NCBI GenBank assembly: GCA_030442055.1
Contig: JAUJEB010000006.1
Location: 558,001-622,000 of the forward strand
DNA from: Agaribacillus aureus
Lineage (GTDB): Bacteria > Bacteroidota > Bacteroidia > Cytophagales > Cyclobacteriaceae
Reading direction: 5' to 3'
Length of the DNA: 64,000 nt
Of this stretch, positions 18,305-27,851 are shown piece by piece. The notes beneath the pieces were generated by a model, which saw only the letters and a program-made list of their open reading frames with translations, was not told where the DNA came from and ran no database searches. How positions within the stretch are numbered: position 1 is the stretch's first letter; the number at the start of each line of letters is the position of its first letter. The position numbers and the translations under genes were made by a program.

Positions 18305-19150
18305 ATGAAACGCTTAACTTTTATCTCGTTCATGGTTTGTCTTGTTTTTCAAGGTTGTAAAATAAGTGATGTGCGACCTGAACACAGCGCTGCATTGTCA
18401 AAAAATGAAGACAAATTAAAATCGATATGCTCAAAGGTCGAGACGACCTATGGCGGTTATGAAAAATGGAAAAAGACAGGTGCCGTAACCGTCAGGGGTT
18501 ATGACGAATGGCCTACTTTTCATTGGCGCCTCATTGCAAATCCATGGAAGGACAAAAAAACAAGCTTTTCCTTCACCTGGGCGCCCAATACAGATAATTC
18601 CAGGATTACACTGCTGGATGGAAAGAAAACAGGAATGCAATATGGCTTGCAGTATTGGGCGACCTATCAGAAAAAAAAGGATAAAATCGTTTTTAAAAGG
18701 AATAAAAAAATGTGGTTTCATTTACCTACCATCGAATATTTCCTTGAATTTCCGTTCAGGATCAGAGAAGCTGAAATAGTTCGGTATGCAGGCACAAGAA
18801 AGGTTAATAACCTGGCATACGAAATGCTTTTTTTTACCTGGAAATCGGAAGAACCCAATAAGGCAATGGATCAGTACCTGGTGTATGTCAACCCGGAGAC
18901 CTATAGAATAGATTACCTGGAACTCACCGTGAGGGATCAGGCAAAATGGGCCTATGCGACGGTTACTTATGGGCATTTCGTTCGTAAAAATGGTTTTCTT
19001 TTTCCTGGAGATATCCGGTTTTTCTTTCAGAATAAATTGCCGGGAAAAACATTGGGACATCACATATCCCTTTCAGAGATACAGGTGCACCAGCGTTTTG
19101 ACCGGAACACATTGATACCGGATTCTACGATGAGAAGGTCTAAATTTTGA
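18305..19150 (+). CDS. Putative lipoprotein of unknown function
   Basis: 281 residues with a lipoprotein signal (VFQGC, Cys18). The rest is rich in aromatic and charged beta-strands: YGGYEKWKKTGAVTVRGYDEW, GMQYGLQYWATYQ, QYLVYVNPETYRIDYLELTVRD, HISLSEIQVHQRFDRNTLIPD. This resembles the LolA/LolB-like 'outer membrane lipoprotein-sorting' half-barrels found in Bacteroidota (DUF6503-type), but I cannot assign a family with certainty. It follows the Crp/Fnr gene by 68 bp and may be co-regulated with it. Confidence 0.7.
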   Translation: MKRLTFISFMVCLVFQGCKISDVRPEHSAALSKNEDKLKSICSKVETTYGGYEKWKKTGAVTVRGYDEWPTFHWRLIANPWKDKKTSFSFTWAPNTDNSRITLLDGKKTGMQYGLQYWATYQKKKDKIVFKRNKKMWFHLPTIEYFLEFPFRIREAEIVRYAGTRKVNNLAYEMLFFTWKSEEPNKAMDQYLVYVNPETYRIDYLELTVRDQAKWAYATVTYGHFVRKNGFLFPGDIRFFFQNKLPGKTLGHHISLSEIQVHQRFDRNTLIPDSTMRRSKF

Positions 19151-19212
19151 TTTTCAACCGGATGAATGACCCCGTCTCACCTGCACAGTTAACTTGTGGA
19201 TCTCTTTAGATG

Positions 19213-19449
19213 TTATTTGAAATTTCTTATCAGCTCAGATGAGGTAAGTATGAAGTTATTAAGATCCGGCCAGCAGATAGCAAAGCCGTTGCCACACAGC
19301 TCCCAATTATTTCGCTCCTTTTCCGTAGACTTATTCAAGACTGGTAAATACTTGAGAGCAACTTCGAAAATGCTGCCATCCATTAGTTTTACATACATAA
19401 ACTGATCCTGGAAATTGATATTTATTACCGCGAATTTTGCATTAATCAT
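19213..19449 (-). CDS. DUF2442 domain-containing protein
   Basis: 78 residues from the ATG at 19449, which has an AGGA six bases upstream. The pattern (MYVKLMDGSIFEVALKYLPVL...STEKERNNWELCGNGFAICWPDLNNFI) is the DUF2442 signature of a DGR/VPL strand and a GxGIxWPDLD motif. Family members are ~80-90 residues and often sit beside a DUF4160 protein, a suspected toxin-antitoxin-like pair. No DUF4160 is found here. The frame stays open upstream to 19536 (29 more residues), which may be a remnant of a lost partner or simply non-coding. Confidence 0.75.
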   Translation of the reverse strand: MINAKFAVININFQDQFMYVKLMDGSIFEVALKYLPVLNKSTEKERNNWELCGNGFAICWPDLNNFILTSSELIRNFK

Positions 19450-19536
19450 TTCGATTCCTGTTTTACGATACAAATTGGCTACTGTTTTAGGATATGTTTT
19501 CATCTCCTGGCGGGTTAACCAGATGGCGTATAGCAT

Positions 19537-20204
19537 TCATTTAGTGAAGTCAAATTACGCTTACGCTGCGATGGCGGCCTTACTTACTGATAGTCGATTG
19601 AAATTTTTGTAAGACCAAATCCCATTAAAAAACAATCAAGTGATCAAAAAAATAAAAATTCCCTCAGGGCACTTGTATCCGTTACGATACTTTAATCAAT
19701 GGTTTGGATTAGATAAAAAATCAGAATAAAGTTTTCATTATTTTATTTAAGAATCTAAAAAATAATTGATTTTTTTTAATCAGGTAATTTTATGACGTGA
19801 ATTATATGAGGCGATTCAATAATCTTGGAGGATTGAGGGATTGTTTGTTATTAATTCAAATTCTTTGATACAAACCACAAAAATCCAATAATATAAAGAC
19901 GTAAGAATTTGTCCACCAGGAGCATTTTTGGTGAAATAAGGAAAAAAACTATTTTATTTACCACAACGGTTAAACATGCCCCGAGCAAGTTGACACCGGG
20001 TTGATCACTAAAATTTAAAACATTTTACAGATTGCCCTACGTCGAAAAACTCCTTTTAGACAACGGTGATTTCGGTGCTGATAATTCGCAGAAAGTGGAG
20101 AAATGAAATTTTCACGAGACTATTCCTACCATAAATAGCAAAATATCCGGTAGTAGCCACACCGTGAAACATTCTGTAAAAAAGAATTAATAGAAGCCCC
20201 CAAC
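19537..20204. other. Gene-free AT-rich region
   Basis: About 670 bp between the DUF2442 gene and bactofilin, both on the minus strand. Very AT-rich in 19610-19960. I see no ORF with protein-like composition, no RNA gene and no strong hairpin. Confidence 0.5.
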
Positions 20205-20714
20205 CTAATTGGAGGCAACCGAAGGCTTATGTAAATCTTTGGCCATTTTAGGCTGTTCCTTTTGGGGTTCCGGCTTTTTTGGCTCTTCTTTTTTGTCGAT
20301 CTTAGGTGGAGCAGCGGCTCCGTTCTCACTAGCGCCGATGCGTATTTCCCTTACTTTTTGCCCCATTTTACTCTGACCATTAAACTGAGCGCCTGATTCG
20401 ACAATTAATTTATTGGTCAGCATATCGCCGTGAATTTTGGCAGTGGGTTTTAAGATTAAAATATCGCTAATCTCAACTTTGCCTCTAACCTCGCCTTCAA
20501 TATCGGCATTCTGCGCGAGGATGTTACCCTCGATGCAGGCGGATTTGCCTATTACCACTTTTGATTTGGCAGTGATATCTCCATATACTTTACCTTCGAT
20601 TCTTAGATTTCCATAGGTCTCAATGCTACCGTTTAAGGTAGTTCCTTTACCAATGGTATTGCTTACGTTACTGGCCTCTTGCACAAACTTTTCTTCTTGT
20701 TTATTATTGAACAT
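20205..20714 (-). CDS. Bactofilin (polymer-forming cytoskeletal protein)
   Basis: 169 residues with the DUF583 core at about 20-120: IGKGTTLNGSIETYGNLRIEGKVYGDI and repeated G-x-(V/I)-x-G strands (KSACIEGNILAQNADIEGEVRGKVEI, AKIHGDMLTNKLIVESGAQFNG) that fold into a right-handed beta-helix. It is followed by a Lys/Pro/Glu-rich disordered tail (PKIDKKEEPKKPEPQKEQPK), as usual. Bactofilins self-assemble without nucleotide into filaments that position cell-wall or surface machinery. It is divergent from the Nnr-MtgA fusion gene 323 bp away; the link to a peptidoglycan polymerase may be more than chance. Confidence 0.93.
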   Translation of the reverse strand: MFNNKQEEKFVQEASNVSNTIGKGTTLNGSIETYGNLRIEGKVYGDITAKSKVVIGKSACIEGNILAQNADIEGEVRGKVEISDILILKPTAKIHGDMLTNKLIVESGAQFNGQSKMGQKVREIRIGASENGAAAPPKIDKKEEPKKPEPQKEQPKMAKDLHKPSVASN

Positions 20715-20957
20715 AGCATTTGTCGTTTTGGTTGTTTAATGGTTTAGTCTCTAAAGTTACCACTAATTTAAAGTATTCCTAAAACAATTTAAGAGCGAAT
20801 TCCCCTCAAAAATCACCCAAAAATTACATAACGACTTGATTTTTAAAAAATTGCAGCTATTTATGGCGGTATTACTTCAACTATACATTAAATTTTGTTT
20901 TTATTATGGTATGTCAGATTTGAAAAAAATGGCCATTGACAAATTATTGAATCAAAA

Positions 20958-20989
20958 TTTGCAGCTTATAGGATCATTACTTAGTATTG
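20958..20989 (+). promoter_or_regulatory. Probable promoter of the Nnr-MtgA gene
   Basis: TTTG at 20958-20961 and TAGTATTG at 20982-20989 (one mismatch to TAnnTTTG), separated by 20 bases, fit the Bacteroidota -33/-7 arrangement. The expected start of transcription near 20996 would leave a ~40-base leader before the ATG at 21038. Confidence 0.42.
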
Positions 20990-21037
20990 GATAAATCCGC
21001 TGTAATTTTTGGTCAACACTTAATTTGAAAATCTTCC

Positions 21038-23308
21038 ATGAAAATCCTTTCAGCCCGGCAAATAAGAGAGGCCGATGCCTTTACCATTGAACAGGAGCCA
21101 ATCGCCTCCATTGATTTGATGGAAAGAGCTTCGCTGGCCTTTGTAGCCTGTTTCGAGGCGCGTTTTGGAGATGAAAAGCCTGTCTGGATATTTTGTGGTA
21201 CCGGTAACAATGGTGGCGATGGGCTGGCTATTGCCAGGCTTTTAAGCGATAAGAAGTACCAGGTTACTGTGGTTATTGTAAAAACTAATGACACCTCTTC
21301 AGCTGATTTTTCCACCAATGAAAAAAGGCTACCTGCGAGAATCCCAAAGATCATGGTCCGGGAAAGCAGTGAAATTCCGGAAATAGCGGCAAATGTAATG
21401 GTTATCGACGCAATTTTTGGTTCCGGGCTTTCCAGGGCGGTAACCGGTCTGTTTGGCGAGGTGATAGATAAAATAAACCTGTCGGGCGCTACCGTTGTAT
21501 CAGTAGATATTGCCTCCGGATTATTCGCAGATCAACCCAGCAGTGGAAATTCGATTATTCAACCTGATTATACGATTTCCTTTCAGTTGCCAAAAATGGC
21601 GTTTTTACTTCCTGAAAATCATAAGCGGGTAGGGGAATGGGAGGTGGCGGATATCCAGCTGAGTCAAACCTTCCTTGATCAGACGGAATGCCAGGCTGAC
21701 TTTGTACAATTGGCGGATATTAAGCCTTTTTTGAAAGACAGGTCTACTGTAGCGCACAAGGGAGACTTCGGCAAAGCTTTGCTCTTTGCCGGAAGCCGGG
21801 GAAAAATGGGGGCCGCGATCCTGTCGGCACGTGCCTGTATGCGATCCGGTACCGGACTGCTTACCGTACATGCGCCAGCGTGCGGTTATGAAATTATGCA
21901 GACGGCGGTTCCCGAAGCAATGATCTCCATTGATGAATCGGAGTGGTTTATTTCAAAAGTCCCCGAGCATCTAAAATACGACGTGATTGGCATTGGTCCC
22001 GGGATCGATACAAAAGATGAAACAGCGAACCTGCTGGAAGAACTGATGCGTCAATTTCAACGCCCTATGGTTATTGATGCGGATGGTTTGAATCTGATAG
22101 GCCGACATAAAGGGTTGGTTGAAAAAATCCCGAAAGAATCTATTTTAACTCCACATGCCAAAGAGTTTGAAAGAATAGCCGGCCCCTGGAACAATGACTA
22201 TGAACGCCTGGATTTACAAAAGCAGTTTTCTGTTAATCACGGTCTTTACTTAATCTTTAAAGGGGCATACACCACGATTTCCACCCCTGATGGACACCTG
22301 TATTTTAACAGTATGGGTAACCCAGGAATGGCTACTGCCGGCAGCGGAGATGTGTTGACGGGTATAGTTACTTCCTTACTCGGCCAGGGTTACACCCCAT
22401 TGCAGGGGGCGATTCTGGGGGTTTATTTGCATGGTCTTGCAGGCGACCTGGCCGCAGATGAAAAAGGACAGGCATCTTTAATTGCCAGTGACATCATTGA
22501 TTTCTTACCTGCGGCTTTTGGCACAATAAACCGGAACGAGGAGCAAATTTTTTTTAAAAGCGGGGGCAATGCCAAATCTGGTAGCCCTGTAAATAATAAT
22601 CGTGCTGGTAAAAAAACTAGGAAAGTGTTCAGGTTTCTGGGCTGGTTCGCCCTTATATTTTTGTTGTTTACCTTTTCCCAGGTGCTACTTTACAAATTCA
22701 TCCCTCCCTTGGTCACTCCTAAAATGTTGATGGACAAATTTTCATCAGTCACTGACGCAGCGCAGCATGCGGACATTGCCTATCACTGGCAAAGCTATGA
22801 CCAGATTTCCAAATTCCTGGTATTGGCGGTAATTGCTTCGGAAGATCAAAAGTTTCCCGATCATTTTGGCTTTGACATGGAGCAGATTGAAAAAGCGTAT
22901 TCCGAGGGTAAGCAAGGTAAGCGCATAAGAGGGGCTAGTACCATTACCCAGCAGGTAGCCAAAAATCTGTTTCTTTGGCCAGGTAGAAATTATTTTCGAA
23001 AAGGTGTGGAAGCTTACTATACTTTTTTAATAGAATTGCTGTGGAGCAAGCGGCGAATTGTGGAGATTTACCTCAATATTGCTGAGATGGGACCACATAT
23101 TTATGGTGCCGAAGCAGCTGCACAAAATATTTTTAATAAATCTTCGTTAACTTTGTCAAGGCCGGAGTCTGCCTTATTGGCGGCGGTTTTACCTAATCCA
23201 ATCCGTTTTTCGGCCAAAAACCCGTCTTCCTATATTAACCGAAGAAAAAACTGGATCCTGAAGCAAATGTATCAGCTCGGTGATTTAAATTTTTTAGAGA
23301 AAATCTAA
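21038..23308 (+). CDS. Fusion: NAD(P)HX epimerase/dehydratase (Nnr) + monofunctional transglycosylase (MtgA)
   Basis: 756 residues in one frame. Residues 1-215: YjeF_N-type NAD(P)HX epimerase (ILSARQIREADAFTI, FCGTGNNGGDGLAIARLL). Residues ~225-495: ADP/ATP-dependent NAD(P)HX dehydratase (HKGDFGKALLFAGSRGKMGA, NPGMATAGSGDVLTGIVTSL). This bifunctional metabolite-repair enzyme normally ends near residue 500. Residues ~500-529 form a Gly/Asn/Lys linker, 530-553 a transmembrane helix, and ~580-745 a GT51 peptidoglycan glycosyltransferase with catalytic Glu602 (ASEDQKFPDHFGFD) and GASTITQQVAKNLFLW, EIYLNIAEMG, GAEAAAQNIF. Topology is consistent: cytosolic Nnr, positive linker, periplasmic MtgA. 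I know of no such fusion. An eight-T run at 22548-22555 could hide an indel, but no ATG is available for a separate mtgA before residue ~562. Confidence 0.85.
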   Translation: MKILSARQIREADAFTIEQEPIASIDLMERASLAFVACFEARFGDEKPVWIFCGTGNNGGDGLAIARLLSDKKYQVTVVIVKTNDTSSADFSTNEKRLPARIPKIMVRESSEIPEIAANVMVIDAIFGSGLSRAVTGLFGEVIDKINLSGATVVSVDIASGLFADQPSSGNSIIQPDYTISFQLPKMAFLLPENHKRVGEWEVADIQLSQTFLDQTECQADFVQLADIKPFLKDRSTVAHKGDFGKALLFAGSRGKMGAAILSARACMRSGTGLLTVHAPACGYEIMQTAVPEAMISIDESEWFISKVPEHLKYDVIGIGPGIDTKDETANLLEELMRQFQRPMVIDADGLNLIGRHKGLVEKIPKESILTPHAKEFERIAGPWNNDYERLDLQKQFSVNHGLYLIFKGAYTTISTPDGHLYFNSMGNPGMATAGSGDVLTGIVTSLLGQGYTPLQGAILGVYLHGLAGDLAADEKGQASLIASDIIDFLPAAFGTINRNEEQIFFKSGGNAKSGSPVNNNRAGKKTRKVFRFLGWFALIFLLFTFSQVLLYKFIPPLVTPKMLMDKFSSVTDAAQHADIAYHWQSYDQISKFLVLAVIASEDQKFPDHFGFDMEQIEKAYSEGKQGKRIRGASTITQQVAKNLFLWPGRNYFRKGVEAYYTFLIELLWSKRRIVEIYLNIAEMGPHIYGAEAAAQNIFNKSSLTLSRPESALLAAVLPNPIRFSAKNPSSYINRRKNWILKQMYQLGDLNFLEKI

Positions 23309-23374
23309 AACCTTGGTGTGCTTTTTGCGGTATACATTATAAAGTGGAATTTGTGCAAAAGATAGGTAAGACAT

Positions 23375-23743
23375 ATGAAAAAAATATTACTATTATTGGT
23401 ACTTTTAATTTTCTGCTCCGCAGGATGGGTTATGGGGCAGCAAAGGCCGCACGTGGCGAATGTCAACGGAGAAGTTATTAAAAGAGACTATCAGGTGGAA
23501 TTGTACCCCAATCCGACAGCGGAAGTCTTAAATGTAAAATCCGCAGGAGACAATTTTGTGGAGGCAGAATTCGAGATTATCAGTCTGATTGGCAATAAGG
23601 TTCAGACGAACGTGGAAAAAATCAATGATAGTGAGTATAGAATACCTGTGAAGCAATATGCGGCGGGGCACTATATTCTGATTATAAAAGACAAAGGTAC
23701 TCTTTACAGGAGGGCATTTAAATTTCAAAAGGTCATAAGATAA
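23375..23743 (+). CDS. Small exported protein made almost only of a T9SS sorting domain
   Basis: 122 residues: signal peptide 1-21 (ending VMGQ), a ~14-residue linker, then at about 38-122 a type A T9SS C-terminal domain (YQVELYPNPTAEVLNVKS ... FEIISLIGNKVQT ... YAAGHYILIIKDKGTLYRRAFKFQKVIR). There is no room for a cargo domain. It may be a secreted adaptor or structural peptide, or a residual gene. It follows the Nnr-MtgA gene by 66 bp and is closed by a clear terminator. Confidence 0.82.
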   Translation: MKKILLLLVLLIFCSAGWVMGQQRPHVANVNGEVIKRDYQVELYPNPTAEVLNVKSAGDNFVEAEFEIISLIGNKVQTNVEKINDSEYRIPVKQYAAGHYILIIKDKGTLYRRAFKFQKVIR

Positions 23744-23774
23744 TTTTAAAGTTATAAGGTAATTGTTTAAGAAG

Positions 23775-23802
23775 GCGATTGAGGTTCAATCGCTTTTTTT
23801 TT
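23775..23802 (+). terminator. Rho-independent terminator
   Basis: GCGATTGA (23775-23782), loop GGT, TCAATCGC (23786-23793), then nine T. It lies 32 bp after the small T9SS-domain gene and also just before the end of the convergent asnS gene. Confidence 0.9.
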
Positions 23803-23805
23803 GAC

Positions 23806-25257
23806 CTAAAATTCTGCGCTACCCCTTGCGCGAGGAAATGGGATTACATCTCTGATATTGTGCATTCCGGTGATAAATTGCATAAACCTCTCAAAGCCCA
23901 GTCCAAATCCACTATGTGGCGCCGTGCCAAATCTCCTGGTGTCCAGGTACCATTGCAAATCAGCCGCGTGAATACCCATGTTTTCCATTTTGTGCGTAAG
24001 CTGATCATATCGCTCCTCCCGCTGAGATCCTCCGATTATTTCTCCGATACCCGGAAACAATACGTCCATAGCTGCCACCGTTTTACCATCTTCATTTACC
24101 CTCATATAAAATGCCTTGATATTAGCAGGATAATCATAGATGATGACCGGTTTTTTAAAATGTTTTTCCACCAGGTAACGCTCATGCTCTGACTGCAGAT
24201 CGGCTCCCCAGTCTTCAATCAAAAACTGGAAGCGTTTCTTTTTATTTGGCTTGGAATTTCTCAAAATCTGGATGGCCTCAGTGTAGGTGATCCTCTCAAA
24301 ATCGTGCTCCGCCACAAATTGTAAACTTTCCAGTAGCGACATAGGCCTTCGATCCTCCTGCTTTTTGTTTTTATCTTCATCTTCTGCCCGTTTGTTTAGA
24401 AAAGCAAGATCTTCTTCACAATGTTGCAGCGCATATTTCACCAGGTATCTGACAAATTCCTCGGCCAGGTCCATGGTGTCTTTCAGATCATAAAAAGCCA
24501 TCTCGGGTTCAATCATCCAGAATTCTGCCAGGTGCCGGCTGGTATTGGAGTTTTCCGCCCTGAAACATGGACCAAAGGTATAAATATCTGAAAGTGCCAG
24601 CGCGGCGAGCTCCCCTTCCAGTTGTCCCGATACGGTGAGGTTTGTTTTTTTACCAAAAAAATCCTGGTTAAAATCGATTTGGCCATCGGCTCCCTTAGGT
24701 GGTTTTTCCATATCAAAGTTAGTAACCATAAAAGTTTCTCCGGCACCCTCGGCGTCGGAAGCCGTGATAATAGGCGTATGAATATTGAGGAAACCTTTGT
24801 TGGTAAAAAACTGATGAACTGCAAATATCATCGCATGACGAATGCGATAAATGGCGCCAAAAGTATTTGTCCTCGGTCGTAAATGGGCTATTTCGCGTAA
24901 AAATTCCAGAGAGTGTCGCTTTGGTTGTAATGGGTATTTTTCAGGATCTGCTTCCCCTAATACCTGGATGGCTTGCGCCGACAATTCCACCGCTTGCCCC
25001 TTACCCTCAGAGGCAATAACCTCTCCCGTTACCGAAAGGCTCGCGCCGGTGGTTATACTGGCCAAAACTTCTTCACTTATAGAACCATTATCAACAACTA
25101 TCTGCAAATTGCGCATCACTGAACCATCATTTAAAGCGATGAAAACCACGTTTTTACTATCCCTTTTTGTCCTGACCCAGCCTTTCACCACCACCGTTGA
25201 TCCCAATTGATCACCGTTTAGTATGTCAATTATCTTGGTTCTTTTGCTTTTACTCAC
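23806..25257 (-). CDS. asnS: Asparaginyl-tRNA synthetase
   Basis: 483 residues, usual length ~465. The N-terminal OB-fold anticodon-binding domain is at ~18-115 ([27 protein letters not shown]), followed by the class II catalytic core: motif 2 region [28 protein letters not shown] and motif 3 [25 protein letters not shown]. The AsnRS-type ending [11 protein letters not shown] is present. It charges tRNA-Asn in the cytosol. The start is a GTG at 25255-25257, with no better ATG. It is convergent with the gene before it and divergent from rpoN. Confidence 0.97.
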   Translation of the reverse strand: MSKSKRTKIIDILNGDQLGSTVVVKGWVRTKRDSKNVVFIALNDGSVMRNLQIVVDNGSISEEVLASITTGASLSVTGEVIASEGKGQAVELSAQAIQVLGEADPEKYPLQPKRHSLEFLREIAHLRPRTNTFGAIYRIRHAMIFAVHQFFTNKGFLNIHTPIITASDAEGAGETFMVTNFDMEKPPKGADGQIDFNQDFFGKKTNLTVSGQLEGELAALALSDIYTFGPCFRAENSNTSRHLAEFWMIEPEMAFYDLKDTMDLAEEFVRYLVKYALQHCEEDLAFLNKRAEDEDKNKKQEDRRPMSLLESLQFVAEHDFERITYTEAIQILRNSKPNKKKRFQFLIEDWGADLQSEHERYLVEKHFKKPVIIYDYPANIKAFYMRVNEDGKTVAAMDVLFPGIGEIIGGSQREERYDQLTHKMENMGIHAADLQWYLDTRRFGTAPHSGFGLGFERFMQFITGMHNIRDVIPFPRARGSAEF

Positions 25258-25573
25258 GTTTATTAATATTTAATGGAATCTTTGAAGACAAACCTTACAA
25301 TAAAATGTTCGCAAAAAAACGATAATTTGAGGTTTTTATCAAAGAATAAAAGAATTATTATAAATTTGAATTAAATAACAAATAATTGAAATTCAACCCG
25401 ATTGGCTGGGTTTAGCTGTATTAATTATTTGAAAAGTGTGTGATAAACCGGTTTAATAATTGTAGCATCTTGACATGAATATTTTTTGGAATAAAATACA
25501 CGAAAGATGAAATTTTTGCCGTTTATCTTTATTGAATTTTTAAAGATCAAAGGATTTAATTATAAAGCTATAA
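25258..25573. other. Divergent promoter region between asnS and rpoN
   Basis: 316 bp, AT-rich. An exact -7 element TAAATTTG occurs on the plus strand at 25361-25368 but without a convincing TTTG at the proper distance and 206 bp from rpoN. No RNA gene or hairpin of note. Confidence 0.4.
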
Positions 25574-27022
25574 ATGCAGAAGCTTAATTTAAGTCAAACT
25601 TTATCGCAGAAATTATCACCTCAGCAGATTCAATTTATCAAACTGCTGCAAATTCCTACTGTGGAGTTGGATACAAGAATTGAGGAAGAGCTGGAGATAA
25701 ACCCTGCTCTTGAGGAGGGGAAGGATGATGTGCCCGAAGAAACATCCAGTCAGGATGATTTTGAGGAGGAATCCTTCAGCAAGGAAGATGATGTAAACGT
25801 AGAAGATTATCTGAGGGACGAGGATTTTAGCGGTTATAAAATGCAGGGCGATGGGAATTATCCCGGAGAGGAGGATAAGGATATTCCTATTTCAACTGCC
25901 GCGACTTTGAATGAGCAATTACTCGATCAGCTTGGTTTTTTACGCCTGGATGAGCGACAGGAAATTGTGGCGAAGCAATTGATAGGCAGCATAGAAAGCG
26001 ATGGTTATATCAGAAGGGATTTGGATGCCATTGTCAATGATCTGGCTTTTTCACAAAATATTGAAACTGACCTGGATGAATTGGAGAATTTGCTCTTTAA
26101 GATCCAGGAATTTGACCCTGCCGGCATTGCCGCCAGAAATTTGCAGGAATGCTTGTCCATTCAGCTCAGAAAAAAAATGGATCAGAACGAGGCGGTTCAG
26201 CTGGCGTACCGTATCATCAACGATTGCTTTGATGAATTCACTAAAAAACACTATGACAAAATCCTCAAAAAACTGAATGTTGATGACGAGGATTTGTTAA
26301 AAGATGCTATTAGCGCCATTACCAAGCTGAATCCAAAACCCGGTGGTGTTTCAGGCGGATTGGTAAAAACCCAATATCTGATCCCAGATTTTATACTAAC
26401 TAATAACAACGGTGAGCTTGACCTGACGCTTAACTCGAGAAATGCACCGGAACTGCGGGTGAGCCGCTCTTATTCCGACATGCTTTCGGCCTATGATAAG
26501 AGTAATAAGAAGGATAAAAAATTGAAAGAGACCGTTTCTTTCGTAAAGCAGAAACTGGATGCGGCAAAATGGTTTATAGATGCTATCAAACAACGGCAGC
26601 AAACTTTATTGAATACCATGAATGCCATCATCACCTATCAATATGACTTCTTTCAGGAAGGTGATGAAAGTAAGTTACGGCCAATGATCCTAAAAGACAT
26701 TGCCACGAGAATTAATATGGACATATCCACTGTTTCAAGAGTGGCTAATAGTAAATCCATACAGACGGAATTTGGTATTTTCCCCTTGAAATATTTCTTT
26801 TCAGAGGGTATTGCCACTGATTCCGGAGAAGACGTCAGTAGCAGGGAGGTGAAACATACCTTACAAAATCTGATAGGCAATGAGGATAAAAAGAAACCCC
26901 TTTCCGATGATAAATTAGAAAAACTTTTAAAGGCTAAAGGATATAACATCGCCCGCAGAACCGTGGCCAAGTACCGCGAGCAACTCAACTTGCCGGTGGC
27001 CAGGCTAAGAAAAGAATTATAG
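25574..27022 (+). CDS. rpoN: RNA polymerase sigma-54 factor
   Basis: 482 residues. Region I activator-interacting (LNLSQTLSQKLSPQQIQFIKLLQIPTVELDTRIEEELEINPAL), an acidic region II, the core-binding domain (~120-290; ISTAATLNEQLLDQL, KIQEFDPAGIAARNLQECLSIQL) and the DNA-binding domain with HTH (MILKDIATRINMDISTVSRVANSKSIQTEFGIFPLKYFFSEG) and the RpoN box ARRTVAKYREQLNLPVARLR at the C-terminus. It directs transcription from -24/-12 promoters with enhancer-binding ATPases. The TAG stop shares a base with the GTG start of the next gene. Confidence 0.97.
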   Translation: MQKLNLSQTLSQKLSPQQIQFIKLLQIPTVELDTRIEEELEINPALEEGKDDVPEETSSQDDFEEESFSKEDDVNVEDYLRDEDFSGYKMQGDGNYPGEEDKDIPISTAATLNEQLLDQLGFLRLDERQEIVAKQLIGSIESDGYIRRDLDAIVNDLAFSQNIETDLDELENLLFKIQEFDPAGIAARNLQECLSIQLRKKMDQNEAVQLAYRIINDCFDEFTKKHYDKILKKLNVDDEDLLKDAISAITKLNPKPGGVSGGLVKTQYLIPDFILTNNNGELDLTLNSRNAPELRVSRSYSDMLSAYDKSNKKDKKLKETVSFVKQKLDAAKWFIDAIKQRQQTLLNTMNAIITYQYDFFQEGDESKLRPMILKDIATRINMDISTVSRVANSKSIQTEFGIFPLKYFFSEGIATDSGEDVSSREVKHTLQNLIGNEDKKKPLSDDKLEKLLKAKGYNIARRTVAKYREQLNLPVARLRKEL

Positions 27023-27750
27023 TGTCCAACAGAATTGCTAAAATTGTTTCCATCGTTTTGCATCCCTTGCTGATGCCTACCATCGTATTTGCTATCCTTT
27101 TGTATTTTGTACCGCTGGCGGTAAAGCCCTTGCCGGATTCGGCTTTTTTTCAAATCCTGATGGTGATTTTCTTCCTCACTTACGTACTGCCATTGGTGAG
27201 CGTATCATTGATCAGACTTAATTATGTGGTGTATTTTATTCGTGTATTGCGATTAAAATATGTTAAAAACATGTCTTACAACGATGCGATAGCCGTGATG
27301 AATGAAAGTGAGGATTATAGCGGAGAGTTCTCCGCACCAAAAAGTATTTGGATGAAAACCAAAGAGGAAAGAGTGATCCCCTTTATTTTTATCACCGTTT
27401 ATTACGGTCTTTGCGCCTATCTGTTTATAGCCCAATGGAAATTCAATGATATTTTCGGGGTGATCCTGGTGAGTATTACCACTACAATTTTTTTAGTTAC
27501 ACTTATTACCACCAAATGGAAAATCAGTGCGCATAGTGCGGGTATTGCTGGCGCCTTTGGTTTTATCATGGGGGTGAATTTAAAATACCCGGACAACCAG
27601 TTGCTATATCCGATATTGGCCTTAGTGGTTTTAGCCGGATTGGTGATGACCTCCCGCTTGCAGTTAAATGACCATGACAGTAAAGAAGTATATGCCGGGG
27701 CTTTGCTTGGATTTGCCGTAAGCTTTGGGGCTATTTATTTTTTTGTGTGA
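27022..27750 (+). CDS. PAP2-like integral membrane protein
   Basis: 242 residues with about six transmembrane helices. The start is GTG at 27022, overlapping the rpoN stop by one base, so translation is coupled. A PAP2-like pattern is partly visible: KISAHSAGIAGAFGF and SRLQLNDHDSKEVYAGALLGFAVSF resemble the second and third phosphatase motifs (SxHxxG, SRxxxxxHxxxDVxxG), with His in the expected places. In Bacteroidota this protein is regularly found behind rpoN, usually annotated as PAP2 superfamily or hypothetical. Likely a lipid-phosphate phosphatase in the inner membrane; activity is uncertain because motif 1 is not clear. Confidence 0.8.
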   Translation: MSNRIAKIVSIVLHPLLMPTIVFAILLYFVPLAVKPLPDSAFFQILMVIFFLTYVLPLVSVSLIRLNYVVYFIRVLRLKYVKNMSYNDAIAVMNESEDYSGEFSAPKSIWMKTKEERVIPFIFITVYYGLCAYLFIAQWKFNDIFGVILVSITTTIFLVTLITTKWKISAHSAGIAGAFGFIMGVNLKYPDNQLLYPILALVVLAGLVMTSRLQLNDHDSKEVYAGALLGFAVSFGAIYFFV

Positions 27751-27851
27751 TCTGGCAATGCGGGACCATTGAATTGCAGTGTACTGGTTTATCGGCATAA
27801 AGGTTTTTAGTTAACCTCCCGTCCAATTACTACATTCAGTGTAAAGCGTTG

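Noticed and set aside
22540-22630. Simple two-gene reading of nnr and mtgA
   Set aside because: As given, the frame is continuous and no ATG exists for a separate mtgA near its transmembrane helix; kept as fusion with the T8 caveat.
23779-24192. Plus-strand frame of 137 codons
   Set aside because: Antisense to the catalytic region of asnS and overlapping a terminator; no protein-like features.
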